DNA of 64,000 bases from CAVYUC01 sp963783085 (GTDB taxonomy: Bacteria > Bacteroidota > Bacteroidia > Bacteroidales > Prolixibacteraceae), in contig CAWAMJ010000002.1 in NCBI GenBank assembly GCA_963783085.1, forward strand, positions 310,001-374,000, written 5' to 3'. The notes beneath the pieces were generated by a model. That model saw nothing but the letters and a program-made list of their open reading frames with translations, made no database searches and was not told the DNA's origin. Each line of letters opens with the position of its first letter. The first letter of the stretch is position 1. Made by a program: the position numbers and the translations under genes. Below are positions 26,352 to 35,714 of the stretch, one piece after another.

Positions 26352-27794
26352 TCAGCTTTTCAGCACCCGGTTTATTTTTCCGATTTGTTCGCCTGCATAG
26401 GTGTCATCGGGCAGTAACTCACGCGCCTTTTCATAACCAGTAAGCGCCTCCTGGTATTTTTCCTTGCTAAAAGCTTTGTCGGCGGTTGCAATATATTTGT
26501 CGTACAACGTTTTGTTCGCCAACTGTTGCATCAGCTTTTTAATCTCACCGATTTTCGCGGTAGCAACCGGGTCGCCTGGTTTATACGAAAGGGCATTTTC
26601 GTAGGAAGCCAGCGCTTTATCGTAAAATTGTTTTTCGAACAGCGATTCAGCCTGAAAAATCGCCTGCCGGTAACTTTCCTGCTTCTCGACTGATTTTGCC
26701 TGTTTTGCCAGAATATCGTTGATTTCGTTTATTTTTTGATTCGGATACAATTCATCCTGTTTCAGTTGCGACGCCTCCTTGTATTTATTCAGCGCCTCTT
26801 CGTACAACATTTCCTCAAAAGCATTATCAGCCAGTGCAATTACAGAATTATACTCCTGCTGCACCTGCTGTTTTTTCAGCAGATCGTTAATTTCGGCAAC
26901 CCGCTGTTTGGCATGTTCATTTGCAGGATTAATGGATAACGCCCGGTTATACAAATTCCTGGATTCGACGTACTGAAGCTGCGCATACTGCAAATCCGCC
27001 TGTTTCAATAAAGTTCCGAGGCGTTCGGCCCTGGCTTTATCCATTTCTTCAGCAACCATCAGCAAACCAAGGAGATCATTAATTTCGGCGATGCGGTCTT
27101 TCGGATATCGTTCTTTTGGAAATATGCGGCTGGCAGCTTCGTATCCGTCCAGGGCATCAAGAAATTTTTCGCTGCTGTAATCTTTTTCTGCCGCTGCCAG
27201 AAGCTGATCGTATTCCTTTCGCAGTTCGGCAAGTTCTGCCTTCGTTAATTTTGAAAGGTAATCAGCCTCTTTATCAATCATCTGCGATTGCAAAATGGCC
27301 TGATCGATCAGTTTCTTGATCTGTGCATTGTTATAATAAATTTCTGAAATGAAATTACCGACATTGGAACTGTAATAGATTTTCAGTACCGTATTTTGGG
27401 AAAAAGTTTTATCGATGCCCGGAATTTCAGTAAAAAGGTTCACATCAACCGGAAATGGCGGAAACACCGGCGCCGACAGGCTTTTGGGAATGGCAGTTGC
27501 CACCACGATTTTCTGCGGAAAATTACCTTTTCGGGCAAAAATAAGTTCGAACTCATGGTTGTAGTCCAGTTCAATTTTGTACCGCCCCCCCGAGCCGATT
27601 CCGTAATCATCGAGCCGCTGTCCGTCGCGGTACATTTGAATCACAGCCCCATCGACCGAACCTTCCTCAGTAGTTACTTTTCCTTCCACAGCCAGCCCGT
27701 TGCTGCGCTGGGCAATTGCGGGAAAAACCACAACCGAACAAATGAAAAACAATATTATTTTGACAAGCAATTCCTTCATAATTTTCTTCTTCAA
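26352..27794 (-). CDS. Exported TPR-like repeat protein, N-terminal part
   Basis: A 480-codon frame beginning with a signal peptide (hydrophobic core LLVKIILFFICSVVVFPAIAQ). Residues 32-120 form a beta-rich domain, VEGKVTTEEGSVDGAVIQMY and on to ARKGNFPQKIVVAT, of the carboxypeptidase-regulatory type. A linker with an acidic and lysine-rich helix follows, then six or so TPR-like repeats. The frame stops at 26352 in KINRVLKS, just where another repeat should continue. Removing one A from the AAAA run (26357-26360 on the plus strand) joins it to the downstream frame with VLKAEQDF, giving one protein of about 1,580 residues. The whole would be a large secreted or periplasmic scaffold of unknown role. 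Confidence 0.78.
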   Translation of the reverse strand: MKKKIMKELLVKIILFFICSVVVFPAIAQRSNGLAVEGKVTTEEGSVDGAVIQMYRDGQRLDDYGIGSGGRYKIELDYNHEFELIFARKGNFPQKIVVATAIPKSLSAPVFPPFPVDVNLFTEIPGIDKTFSQNTVLKIYYSSNVGNFISEIYYNNAQIKKLIDQAILQSQMIDKEADYLSKLTKAELAELRKEYDQLLAAAEKDYSSEKFLDALDGYEAASRIFPKERYPKDRIAEINDLLGLLMVAEEMDKARAERLGTLLKQADLQYAQLQYVESRNLYNRALSINPANEHAKQRVAEINDLLKKQQVQQEYNSVIALADNAFEEMLYEEALNKYKEASQLKQDELYPNQKINEINDILAKQAKSVEKQESYRQAIFQAESLFEKQFYDKALASYENALSYKPGDPVATAKIGEIKKLMQQLANKTLYDKYIATADKAFSKEKYQEALTGYEKARELLPDDTYAGEQIGKINRVLKS

Positions 27795-27947
27795 TAAGTG
27801 GAAACGAAAATAAAGACAATAAATTATTTGGGAAATACAATTTAAAATCGCCGGTTGTTTATAGAAAATGTTAACGGTTAGTGCCCGTTTTCGGCAGAAA
27901 TGTGTTAGTTTGCCGGTTTAATAAATCCACTGATTAAAATGTTTTGA

Positions 27948-29408
27948 ATGAAACGCGAGGCCAGCCTGTTTGCAGCTCTTTTGCCCATCATAATTTTAAT
28001 AGCCCTCCTCACTTTCAATGTTATCCTTTTCGATGATACCTTAACAGGCCCCAACCAACTGGCGCTGATGATTGCCGCTTCCATTGCCGCTTTAATTGCG
28101 GGTCGTCTAGGGTTGAGATGGGTGTCGATCCGCGAAAAAGTTGTTTCCACCATTGGTTCAGCCATGCCTTCAATCCTTATTTTATTGTTAATTGGCTCGC
28201 TTGCCGGAACCTGGATGATCAGCGGAGTTGTGCCGGCGATGATTTATTACGGGCTTGAAATCATCAGCCCGAAAATGTTTTTATTTACCGCGGTGGTGGT
28301 TAGTTCAATTGTAAGCGTTGCCACAGGAAGTTCCTGGTCAACCATTGCTACCATCGGTGTGGCGTTGTTGGGAATTGGCAAGGCACTGGGCATAGACGAA
28401 GCGATTTGTGCCGGTGCAATTATCAGCGGCGCTTATTTCGGCGATAAAATGTCGCCGCTCAGCGACACCACAAATCTGGCGCCGGCAATGGCCGGAACCG
28501 ATTTGTTTACACACATCCGCTATATGTTTTACACCACCGTGCCTTCGATGACGCTTACACTCATTATTTTTCTCACTATCGGGTTGAGTTCCGATTTTTC
28601 AGGCGCATTGTCAAATGTGGAAGGTGTAAAAATTTCCATTGAAGCTACTTTTAATACCAATCCGCTTTTGTTTCTGGTACCTGTGATTTTATTAACTATC
28701 ATTGTTTTGAAAGTCCCCCCCATTCCATCGCTATTTGCGGGAACTATTCTGGGAGGAATTTTTGCCGTTATTTTTCAGCCTGAAGTTATAAAAGAAGTGG
28801 CCGGTACCGTCTCCAATTATGCGGAGGCATCCTATATTTCGGTGATGCAGGCCATGTTTGGCAATGTCAGCGTTTCAACCTCCGATGCCAGCGTAAATGA
28901 ATTGCTCAGTACCTCCGGAATGCGCGGAATGCTCGATACGGTTTGGCTGATTCTTTCGGCGATGGTTTTTGGCGGAGTGATGGAATCGGCCGGATTGCTG
29001 AAACGAATTACCCGTCCGATTGTGAAGTACGCCAAAAGTACCGGCAACCTGGTGGCGTCTACAGTGGGAACCTGCATCTTCTTTAACATCACAGCCTCCG
29101 ACCAATACATATCCATTGTTGTGCCGGGAAGAATGTTCCGGAAAACATTTGAAGAAAAAGGATTGAAACCGGAATTGCTTAGCCGGACGCTGGAAGACAG
29201 CGGTACCATGACTTCCGTTTTAATTCCGTGGAATACCTGCGGGGCCACCCAGTCGAGGGTGCTCGGAGTGGCAACTGTCGATTATTTGCCATACGCATTT
29301 TTCAACTTAATCAGTCCGCTGATGACCATGTTTTTTGCGTATCTGAATATTAAAATCAGGCGGTTTAAAGACGATGTGAAGAAGGAAGATGATGTAGAAA
29401 TTAAATGA
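27948..29408 (+). CDS. nhaC: Na+/H+ antiporter, NhaC family
   Basis: A 486-residue inner-membrane protein with about 12 hydrophobic segments. NhaC hallmarks are VATGSSWSTIATIGVALLGIG in the fifth segment and GAYFGDKMSPLSDTTNLAPA immediately after, plus the late motif VLIPWNTCGATQ. It exchanges cytoplasmic Na+ for external protons and may support pH and sodium homeostasis. It starts 153 bp from the divergent large repeat protein gene. A near-consensus -7 element TTAGTTTG lies at 27905-27912. Some NhaC-family members instead exchange malate and lactate, so the substrate is inferred. Confidence 0.87.
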   Translation: MKREASLFAALLPIIILIALLTFNVILFDDTLTGPNQLALMIAASIAALIAGRLGLRWVSIREKVVSTIGSAMPSILILLLIGSLAGTWMISGVVPAMIYYGLEIISPKMFLFTAVVVSSIVSVATGSSWSTIATIGVALLGIGKALGIDEAICAGAIISGAYFGDKMSPLSDTTNLAPAMAGTDLFTHIRYMFYTTVPSMTLTLIIFLTIGLSSDFSGALSNVEGVKISIEATFNTNPLLFLVPVILLTIIVLKVPPIPSLFAGTILGGIFAVIFQPEVIKEVAGTVSNYAEASYISVMQAMFGNVSVSTSDASVNELLSTSGMRGMLDTVWLILSAMVFGGVMESAGLLKRITRPIVKYAKSTGNLVASTVGTCIFFNITASDQYISIVVPGRMFRKTFEEKGLKPELLSRTLEDSGTMTSVLIPWNTCGATQSRVLGVATVDYLPYAFFNLISPLMTMFFAYLNIKIRRFKDDVKKEDDVEIK

Positions 29409-29524
29409 TGAAGGAACTCATGATTAAAACTTTATTTTTTGAAATAAGCTTTGGCAATTAATACTTTCCCTCTGGGGTCTGATAACGCTACGATACCAAA
29501 CAGGCAATTTTATATGCGATTAAC

Positions 29525-29532
29525 TATCTTTG
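29525..29532 (+). promoter_or_regulatory. -7 element directly before recG
   Basis: TATCTTTG is an exact TAnnTTTG match ending 4 bp before the recG ATG. Transcription would start at or within a few bases of the start codon, predicting a leaderless mRNA. Confidence 0.5.
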
Positions 29533-29536
29533 CGTC

Positions 29537-31636
29537 ATGCCGGAATTTTTGGATCAGGACATAAAATTTTTACCGGGAGTGGGGCCAAAACGCGCCGATA
29601 TCCTGAATAAAGAGCTGAATGTAAAAACATTTGGCGACCTGATTTATTACTTTCCGTACAAATACATCGACCGCACCAAATTTTACAAAATTTCGGAGAT
29701 ACATTCCCAAATGCCTTACATTCAGGTGAAAGGGAAGATTCGCACAATGGACACACTTGGCTCGGGAAACAAAATGCGCCTGACAGCAAAGTTTTTCGAC
29801 GACACCGGAAGCATCGATCTCATCTGGTTTCGTTCGGTAAAGTGGCAACAGGAAAATCTGAAACTCAACAAAGAATATATTGTTTTTGGAAAACCTTCGG
29901 AATTTAACGGGAGAATCAATGTGGTTCATCCGGAAATGGAAACAGAGGAGGAAAAGCAGCTAAAACCGGCCGGGCTTTTCCAGGGGTATTATATTACTTC
30001 CGAAACCATGAAAAACCAGTACCTGAATTCTAAAACCATTAACAAACTGCAACTTACGCTCATCGGACTGGCTAAAGGAAAAATCAGGGAAACGCTGCCG
30101 GAACCTGTTTTAAAAAAACTCAGACTGGTGTCGCTGGAACAGGCGCTGACAATCATTCACAAACCGGAAAATACCATTGATTTGAAAAATGCGCGGTTCC
30201 GTTTGAAATTTGAGGAGTTGTTTCTGATTCAGTTAAAAATACTGGCGCTAAAAAATCACCGGGAGAACAAATTCAAAGGTTATCGTTTTGAAAAGGTAGG
30301 GTTTAATTTCAATAATTTTTATCAAAATTTCCTTCCGTTCGAACTGACCGGTGCACAAAAAAAGGTAATTAAAGAAATACGGCGGGATGTAAACCGGAAT
30401 ATTCAGATGAACCGGCTGCTACAAGGCGATGTAGGAAGTGGAAAAACGCTGGTTGCGCTGATGGTGATGTTGTTGGCGATCGACAATGGATTTCAGTGTT
30501 CGCTAATGGCGCCGACCGAAATTCTGGCGCAGCAACATTATCAGTCTGTCGTCAATTTTTTAAATGGGATGCATGTGGAAGTTGAACTGCTCACCGGGTC
30601 GACCAAAGCCAGCGAACGAAAAGACTTGCACGAGCGGCTGCAGAGCGGGAAAATTCAAATTTTAATCGGTACCCACGCGTTAATTGAAGACACCGTAAAT
30701 TTCCAAAATCTCGGTTTGGTGGTCATCGATGAACAACATCGGTTCGGAGTGGCTCAACGTGCGAAACTATGGCAAAAAAACGAACTGATTCCACCACATG
30801 TTTTGGTAATGACTGCCACACCCATTCCGCGTACGTTGGCGATGACGGTTTATGGCGACCTCGACGTTTCGGTGATCGATGAATTGCCGCCGGGAAGAAA
30901 ACCCATCGAAACGCATCATTTTTTCGAAAACAAAAGAAAACAAGTCAGCAACTTCTTACGGCAGCAACTGGAAAAAGGCAGGCAAATTTATGTGGTTTAT
31001 CCGTTGATTTCGGAATCGGAAAAGGTGGATTTGAAAAACCTGGAGGAAGGATACCGGCACATTTCTGAACTATTCCCGGATGTGAAAGTGGGAATGGTCC
31101 ACGGAAAAATGAAACCCGTTCAGAAAGAAAATGCGATGCAGAAATTTAAAAAAGGAGAATCAAAAATACTGGTTGCCACAACTGTAATTGAAGTTGGTGT
31201 GGATGTTCCAAACGCTTCAGTAATGGTGATTGAAAGCGCCGAACGGTTTGGCCTTTCACAACTGCATCAGTTGCGTGGCCGTGTGGGCCGCGGTGCGGAA
31301 CAATCGTATTGCATTTTAATGTCGTCGTATAAAATTGGTGTTGAAAGCCGGAAGAGGCTGGCAACGATGGTACGCACCAACGATGGTTTTGAAATTGCAG
31401 AAGCAGACCTTAAACTTCGGGGACCGGGCGATTTGGAAGGGACGCAGCAAAGCGGCATTGGATTCGATTTGAAAATCGCCAACCTCGGCAAAGACGGTGA
31501 AATTCTAAATCTGGCGCGTAATGTTGCCACCGGGTTACTTGAAAAAGACCCTCTGCTGCAACATCCCGAAAACAAAATCCTGCTGAAAAGCCTGACCACA
31601 AAACAAACCGAATTCGACTGGAGTTCTATCAGTTAA
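29537..31636 (+). CDS. recG: ATP-dependent DNA helicase RecG
   Basis: A 699-residue SF2 helicase that remodels stalled forks and branched DNA. The N-terminal wedge domain begins with FLPGVGPKRADIL and an OB fold (IQVKGKIRTMD to VVHPEME). Walker A is GDVGSGKT at 297-304; the DEQH box follows in VVIDEQHRFGVAQR, then MTATPIPRTLAMTVYGDLD. The C-terminal half has EVGVDVPNASVMVIE and the QLRGRVGRG motif VI, and a RecG tail with DLKLRGPGDLEGTQQSG. Length is normal. It starts 4 bp after a -7 element, discussed as a finding. No neighbour is functionally linked. Confidence 0.96.
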   Translation: MPEFLDQDIKFLPGVGPKRADILNKELNVKTFGDLIYYFPYKYIDRTKFYKISEIHSQMPYIQVKGKIRTMDTLGSGNKMRLTAKFFDDTGSIDLIWFRSVKWQQENLKLNKEYIVFGKPSEFNGRINVVHPEMETEEEKQLKPAGLFQGYYITSETMKNQYLNSKTINKLQLTLIGLAKGKIRETLPEPVLKKLRLVSLEQALTIIHKPENTIDLKNARFRLKFEELFLIQLKILALKNHRENKFKGYRFEKVGFNFNNFYQNFLPFELTGAQKKVIKEIRRDVNRNIQMNRLLQGDVGSGKTLVALMVMLLAIDNGFQCSLMAPTEILAQQHYQSVVNFLNGMHVEVELLTGSTKASERKDLHERLQSGKIQILIGTHALIEDTVNFQNLGLVVIDEQHRFGVAQRAKLWQKNELIPPHVLVMTATPIPRTLAMTVYGDLDVSVIDELPPGRKPIETHHFFENKRKQVSNFLRQQLEKGRQIYVVYPLISESEKVDLKNLEEGYRHISELFPDVKVGMVHGKMKPVQKENAMQKFKKGESKILVATTVIEVGVDVPNASVMVIESAERFGLSQLHQLRGRVGRGAEQSYCILMSSYKIGVESRKRLATMVRTNDGFEIAEADLKLRGPGDLEGTQQSGIGFDLKIANLGKDGEILNLARNVATGLLEKDPLLQHPENKILLKSLTTKQTEFDWSSIS

Positions 31637-31728
31637 ACTATAATAGAGTTGTTTTCGCAAAATAAATCCCAATAAATTAAAAAGTTGTAATTTAGCAGGT
31701 AACTTGATTTTCCATTAAAAACTTCGAT

Positions 31729-32709
31729 ATGAAAAAGAAAGACTTTACCCGCAGAGATTTTATTAAAACCACCGGCGCCGCTACCGCCGGTGCAATTTTA
31801 GTACCGGCTGCCGCCTGCTCTTCCAGTCGATATGATTCCAAAGGATTACCTACCACTACGTTAGGCAGTACCGGAGCCAGAATTCCTATTATGATCATCG
31901 GTACCGGAAGCCGCTTTATGTCAGTGGACGAAGACAAAGGACTGGAAATCCTGCAAACTGCTCTTGATAACGGGCTTTATTACTGGGACACGGCAGCATC
32001 GTACAAAAACGATACGCAATACAGCGAAGAACGGATTGGCAAAATTTTACCGTCTGTGCGCGATCGCGTTTTTCTTTCCACAAAAGTGGAAGACCGTGAT
32101 GCAGAAGGCGCCAAACGGACAATTGAGACCAGTTTAAAAAGGCTAAACACCGATCACATCGATTTGTATCAAATCCACAGTGTAACCAATGAAGACGAAG
32201 TTCGAAAGTTCGGTGATAAAGATGGCGTGCTTCCGGTGTTGAAAAAATACCAGGACGAAGGAGTGATCCGTTTTGTTGGTTTTACCGGCCACACATCGGC
32301 TGCGGCGATGAAACTGGCTGCCGATATGTACGATTTCGATACGATGCTGATTGCGTTAAATCACCAACAGCAAGGCAACGAACCATTTGAGGAACAACCT
32401 GTTCCGTTTGCAGCTAAAAAGGGAATGGGCGTTTTGGCCATGAAAGTTATTCGCCCGCGCGAAACGGTAAACGGACTCGATCCGAAAGATTTGGTGCGCT
32501 ATGCTTTGAGCCTCGATGGCGTTACTGCCGCCGTGGTAGGAACCGACAGCCTCGAAGTATTGCATAAAAACCTGGAAACCGTTCGCAATTTCGAACCGCT
32601 GAGCAAAGAACGGATGCAGGAATTGCACGTGGCGCTCGATCCGTTTTACCGGAGCAAATCGCTGCCGTGGATGCAATCCGGTTACTACGACGGGATGCAT
32701 ATCGCATAA
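31729..32709 (+). CDS. Tat-exported aldo/keto reductase
   Basis: A 326-residue protein with a twin-arginine signal (TRRDFIKTTGAATAG) ending near VPAAACSSS, where a cysteine could also serve as a lipoprotein attachment site. The rest is an aldo/keto reductase barrel with the catalytic tetrad visible as Asp and Tyr in YYWDTAASY, Lys in LSTKVED and His in YQIHSV. AKR enzymes reduce carbonyls with NADPH; an exported member would need another electron donor or be exported with bound cofactor, which explains use of the Tat route. It sits 92 bp after recG and runs convergently toward the transaminase gene, 13 bp away. Confidence 0.87.
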   Translation: MKKKDFTRRDFIKTTGAATAGAILVPAAACSSSRYDSKGLPTTTLGSTGARIPIMIIGTGSRFMSVDEDKGLEILQTALDNGLYYWDTAASYKNDTQYSEERIGKILPSVRDRVFLSTKVEDRDAEGAKRTIETSLKRLNTDHIDLYQIHSVTNEDEVRKFGDKDGVLPVLKKYQDEGVIRFVGFTGHTSAAAMKLAADMYDFDTMLIALNHQQQGNEPFEEQPVPFAAKKGMGVLAMKVIRPRETVNGLDPKDLVRYALSLDGVTAAVVGTDSLEVLHKNLETVRNFEPLSKERMQELHVALDPFYRSKSLPWMQSGYYDGMHIA

Positions 32710-32722
32710 AATTTGGGTTTGA

Positions 32723-33556
32723 CTACACCAATTCGAAAAACTTTTGCTGAATGAACCGGGTAATTTCACCCGGTTTTTTATTGCCCACAGGCAAATCATC
32801 AATTTGAACAACCGGCGTTATTTCGCTGCCCGTTCCGGCAATGAAAACCTCATCCATTTCACACAGTTCCTTCTCAGAGAAAACCCGTTCTTCGAATGGA
32901 ATTGAATTTTTACCGCAGATTTCCAGAACCACTTTCCGCGTTATACCCGGCAGTACCAATCTCGAAAGTGGAGGAGCTACAACAGTACCGTTTTTTACAC
33001 ATAATACGCTCGAATGGGTAGCTTCGGTAACATTTCCGTCGCGAATGAGAATGGCTTCCCCGGCGTCTTTTTCCACTGCTTCGTTAAAAAGCATGGTGTT
33101 CGGCAACAACGAAACAGATTTGATATCGCACCGCAGCCACCGAATATCTTCCAGTATAACCGCTTTAATTCCGTCGTCCAGTTTTTCGCGGTACGAAGGC
33201 AATTCAAATGCAAAAGCGTAAATGGTAGGTTCCACACTGGGAAAAAAATGTACCCGCTGATGGGCGCCGCGGGTTATCTGAATGTATATCCCTGCATGGC
33301 TGTTTTGCCTGTTGTTTTTATCCACCAAAGCGGAACAAATCTCTTCCAGACTTTCGAATGCGGAAAATTTCAAACCGATTTCCTTTACACTCCTTTTCAG
33401 GCGTTGCAGGTGATCTTCGAAACGAAATCCTTTTCCGTTATAATATTTAATCACTTCGTAAATACCATCGGCAAAGATAAATCCGCGATCGTCGGGTGAA
33501 ATTACCGCTTTTTGTTTGGGAATAAATTTCCCGTTTAAGTAGACTATTTCGCTCAT
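32723..33556 (-). CDS. dat: D-amino-acid transaminase-like class IV aminotransferase
   Basis: A 277-residue PLP enzyme of fold type IV. The start VYLNGKFIPKQKAVISPDDRGF and FADGIYEVIKYYNGK are typical, and RWLRCDIKSVSLLPNTM places the PLP lysine in DIKS as in D-amino-acid transaminases. The distal part has VTEATHSSV for phosphate binding and AGTGSEITPV. It likely makes D-alanine or D-glutamate for the cell wall, although a branched-chain or 4-amino-4-deoxychorismate specificity cannot be ruled out. The start overlaps the stop of endonuclease IV by four bases, so the two are cotranscribed. Confidence 0.82.
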   Translation of the reverse strand: MSEIVYLNGKFIPKQKAVISPDDRGFIFADGIYEVIKYYNGKGFRFEDHLQRLKRSVKEIGLKFSAFESLEEICSALVDKNNRQNSHAGIYIQITRGAHQRVHFFPSVEPTIYAFAFELPSYREKLDDGIKAVILEDIRWLRCDIKSVSLLPNTMLFNEAVEKDAGEAILIRDGNVTEATHSSVLCVKNGTVVAPPLSRLVLPGITRKVVLEICGKNSIPFEERVFSEKELCEMDEVFIAGTGSEITPVVQIDDLPVGNKKPGEITRFIQQKFFELV

Positions 33557-34401
33557 TTCTGCATGTTTTTAAGGAGTTCAATTTCTTGCGGCCACAACTC
33601 TTCTACCGGTGTTTCGAGTATCAGCGGAATTCCATTGAAACGGCTGTCATTCATAATCGTTTCAAAAACTTCCAGCCCGAGTGTACCCTTTCCAAGGCTG
33701 TCGTGCCTGTCGACCCGTGAGCCTAACGCTTTTTTCGAATCGTTCAGGTGCATTCCTTTTAAAAACCTGAAACCAATTACCGAATCGAACTCATCGAATA
33801 CATTTTCAAAACCGGCTTTGGTTTTTATGTCGTAACCGGCGGAATAGGCGTGGCAGGTATCGATACAAACGCCTACCCTGCCCTGGTCTTCCACCTGATC
33901 GATTATTTTCTTAATCTGATAAAAAGAAAAACCCAGATTTGTTCCCTGTCCGGCCGTATTCTCGATGACAGCAGTTACTCCGCTCGTTTTTTCCAGCGCC
34001 ATGTTAATGGATTCGGCTATGGTTGAAAGGCATTGCTCTTCAGTAATTGCATTAAGATGACTCCCCGGGTGAAAATTCAACCGATCGAGGCCCAGTAATT
34101 CGCAGCGATTCATTTCATCGAAAAAAGCATCCCGTGATTTTTGCAGGGCAGCTTCTTCCGGGTGGCCTAAATTAATGAGGTAGCTGTCATGTGGCAACAC
34201 CTGGTTTGGAGCGTATCCCAATTTTTCACAATTTTTACGAAATGCGGAAATGTTTTGGCCGGTTAAAGATTTGGCCAGCCACTGGCGCTGGTTTTTAGTA
34301 AACAGCGCAAAAGCAGTCGCCCCAATTTTATGGGCGTTAACCGGTGCATTTTCAACTCCTCCTGCTGCACTTACATGTGCTCCGATAAATTTATTCGACA
34401 T
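33553..34401 (-). CDS. nfo: Endonuclease IV
   Basis: A 282-residue AP endonuclease (TIM barrel with three zinc ions) that cuts 5' of abasic sites. Typical strings are FIGAHVSAAGGVENAP at the start, LPHDSYLINLGHPE, LNFHPGSH, ENTAGQGTNLG, CIDTCHAYSAGYD and HLNDSKKALGSRVDRH. The open frame extends to 34710, but the ATG at 34401 gives the family start MSNKFIGAHVS and avoids overlap with the divergent DUF4251 gene; length then matches the E. coli protein. Cotranscribed with the class IV aminotransferase downstream (4-bp overlap). Confidence 0.93.
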   Translation of the reverse strand: MSNKFIGAHVSAAGGVENAPVNAHKIGATAFALFTKNQRQWLAKSLTGQNISAFRKNCEKLGYAPNQVLPHDSYLINLGHPEEAALQKSRDAFFDEMNRCELLGLDRLNFHPGSHLNAITEEQCLSTIAESINMALEKTSGVTAVIENTAGQGTNLGFSFYQIKKIIDQVEDQGRVGVCIDTCHAYSAGYDIKTKAGFENVFDEFDSVIGFRFLKGMHLNDSKKALGSRVDRHDSLGKGTLGLEVFETIMNDSRFNGIPLILETPVEELWPQEIELLKNMQK

Positions 34402-34516
34402 TTTTACTGGTTTTTCGTATAACACCATCGGAACAGTTTTTGCATAAAATTCCTGGTGCTTGTTTTTTGAATAAGCTAAAATAAATGTATTACAACAATA
34501 ATAAAATAGATGAACC

Positions 34517-35029
34517 ATGAAAAATATACTATTTACAATGATTTTGCTGGTGGCATTTTTTACCGCCAGCGCACAGGATTCAGGGAAAACCCGTAAAGAA
34601 AGAAAAGCTGAAAAGGAAGCAAAACAGGCGGAACAGGTGAAAAACCTGCTGAACGATAAAGCGTTTGTTTTTAATGCAACGCACGCACTGCCAATGGGAG
34701 GCGGAAGCATGTATCTAAATTACGATTACGATGTGAAAGTTGAAAACGACACCGTAACTTCGTACCTGCCGTTTTTTGGTGTGGCCTATCATGCAGATTA
34801 CGGACAAAGAAAGTCGCCTTTTGATTTTACACAGCCTTTGGATGATTATAAAATGGAAAAAGAAAAAGATGGCTACCTGGTCGATTTCGAATTGAGCAAT
34901 GGCATTGATCACCTGAATTATACTTTCCATATTTCGAAATTGGGATTTGCAACGCTGCATGTTACCAGCACCAATCGTCAGTCGATTTCGTATTACGGAA
35001 CGATAGATGAAATTGAAAAAGAGGAATAA
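34517..35029 (+). CDS. DUF4251 exported protein, copy 1
   Basis: A 170-residue protein with a signal peptide (MKNILFTMILLVAFFTASAQ). A lysine- and glutamate-rich stretch (KTRKERKAEKEAKQAE) follows, then a domain with FVFNATHALPMGGGSMYLNYDYDV and QSISYYGTI, characteristic of DUF4251. The family is restricted mainly to Bacteroidota and has no known role. It is followed by a strong terminator and by a second member, so the two are tandem duplicates with separate transcription. Divergent from nfo. Confidence 0.82.
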   Translation: MKNILFTMILLVAFFTASAQDSGKTRKERKAEKEAKQAEQVKNLLNDKAFVFNATHALPMGGGSMYLNYDYDVKVENDTVTSYLPFFGVAYHADYGQRKSPFDFTQPLDDYKMEKEKDGYLVDFELSNGIDHLNYTFHISKLGFATLHVTSTNRQSISYYGTIDEIEKEE

Positions 35030-35039
35030 AAAAACATTG

Positions 35040-35068
35040 AAACCGGAATTTTCTTCCGGTTTTTTTTA
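35040..35068 (+). terminator. Intrinsic terminator after DUF4251 copy 1
   Basis: The stem AAACCGGAA / TTCCGGTTT with a 5-nt loop is followed by a run of T. Confidence 0.85.
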
Positions 35069-35079
35069 TAACAAATGCT

Positions 35080-35087
35080 TAAATTTG
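35080..35087 (+). promoter_or_regulatory. -7 element of DUF4251 copy 2
   Basis: TAAATTTG is an exact TAnnTTTG match, 44 bp before the ATG at 35132 and just after the upstream terminator. Confidence 0.55.
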
Positions 35088-35131
35088 AGATGTGTGTTTT
35101 TCTGTAATTCATTCATTCCAGATAAAAAACA

Positions 35132-35638
35132 ATGAAGAATATACTCTTGATTCTAATTCTGAATTTTCCGCTGTATACCGGGTTTGCCCAGGTAAACAAC
35201 GAACAAGCCATCGCAAAACCAAAAGTTGAAAAGAAAAATATTGCTAAAGAGCTGGTGGAATACATGCTGATAAATCAGGATTTTGTTTTCAATGCCACCG
35301 ATATGTTGCCATCGGCCGGCGGCAATGTAAACCTCGGTTACGATTATGATGTTCAGGTAAAAGACGGAATTATGACATCGTACCTTCCTTTTATCGGAAT
35401 TTCGTATCAAACACCTTACGGAGCTCACAGCAGTGGCTTCGATTTTAAACTTCCCATAAAAAATTACGAGTTCACAAAAAAAAGAAAAGGTTACCGCGTG
35501 GAAGTTGAAGTAAAAGACGGCGCCGACAATTTAAAATATACATTTCACGTTACAACCACCGGCGGGTCCACATTATCGGTTGCCAGCTCAAAAAGGCAGT
35601 CGATTGCCTACTACGGAACCATTGATCCCGTGAAGTAA
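35132..35638 (+). CDS. DUF4251 exported protein, copy 2
   Basis: A 168-residue paralogue of the preceding gene, with a signal peptide ending near GFAQ and the same core: FVFNATDMLPSAGGNVNLGYDYDVQV and QSIAYYGTIDP. It lacks the strongly charged linker of copy 1 and has a shorter one (AKPKVEKKNIAKEL). Function is unknown. It has its own -7 element and runs convergently toward tsaD. Confidence 0.82.
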   Translation: MKNILLILILNFPLYTGFAQVNNEQAIAKPKVEKKNIAKELVEYMLINQDFVFNATDMLPSAGGNVNLGYDYDVQVKDGIMTSYLPFIGISYQTPYGAHSSGFDFKLPIKNYEFTKKRKGYRVEVEVKDGADNLKYTFHVTTTGGSTLSVASSKRQSIAYYGTIDPVK

Positions 35639-35641
35639 AGG

Positions 35642-35679
35642 CCGGGCATAACAGAGGTGGAGATTATTCGCGTGCCCGG
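35642..35679. terminator. Possible terminator hairpin between convergent genes
   Basis: CCGGGCA and TGCCCGG form a 7-bp GC-rich stem with a loop of about 24 nt between DUF4251 copy 2 and tsaD. There is no clear T-run, so the call is weak. Confidence 0.35.
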
Positions 35680-35714
35680 TTAAACTTCAAAAATAATCAG
35701 GGTTTAGTTGAAAT

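Noticed and set aside
23000..27800. CRISPR-like periodicity in the repeat gene.
   Set aside because: The 399-bp period is within an open frame and encodes repeated protein units; there are no short repeats with unique spacers.
34402..34710. N-terminal extension of the endonuclease IV frame.
   Set aside because: It overlaps the divergent DUF4251 gene, has low-complexity residues, and the ATG at 34401 gives the standard family start.
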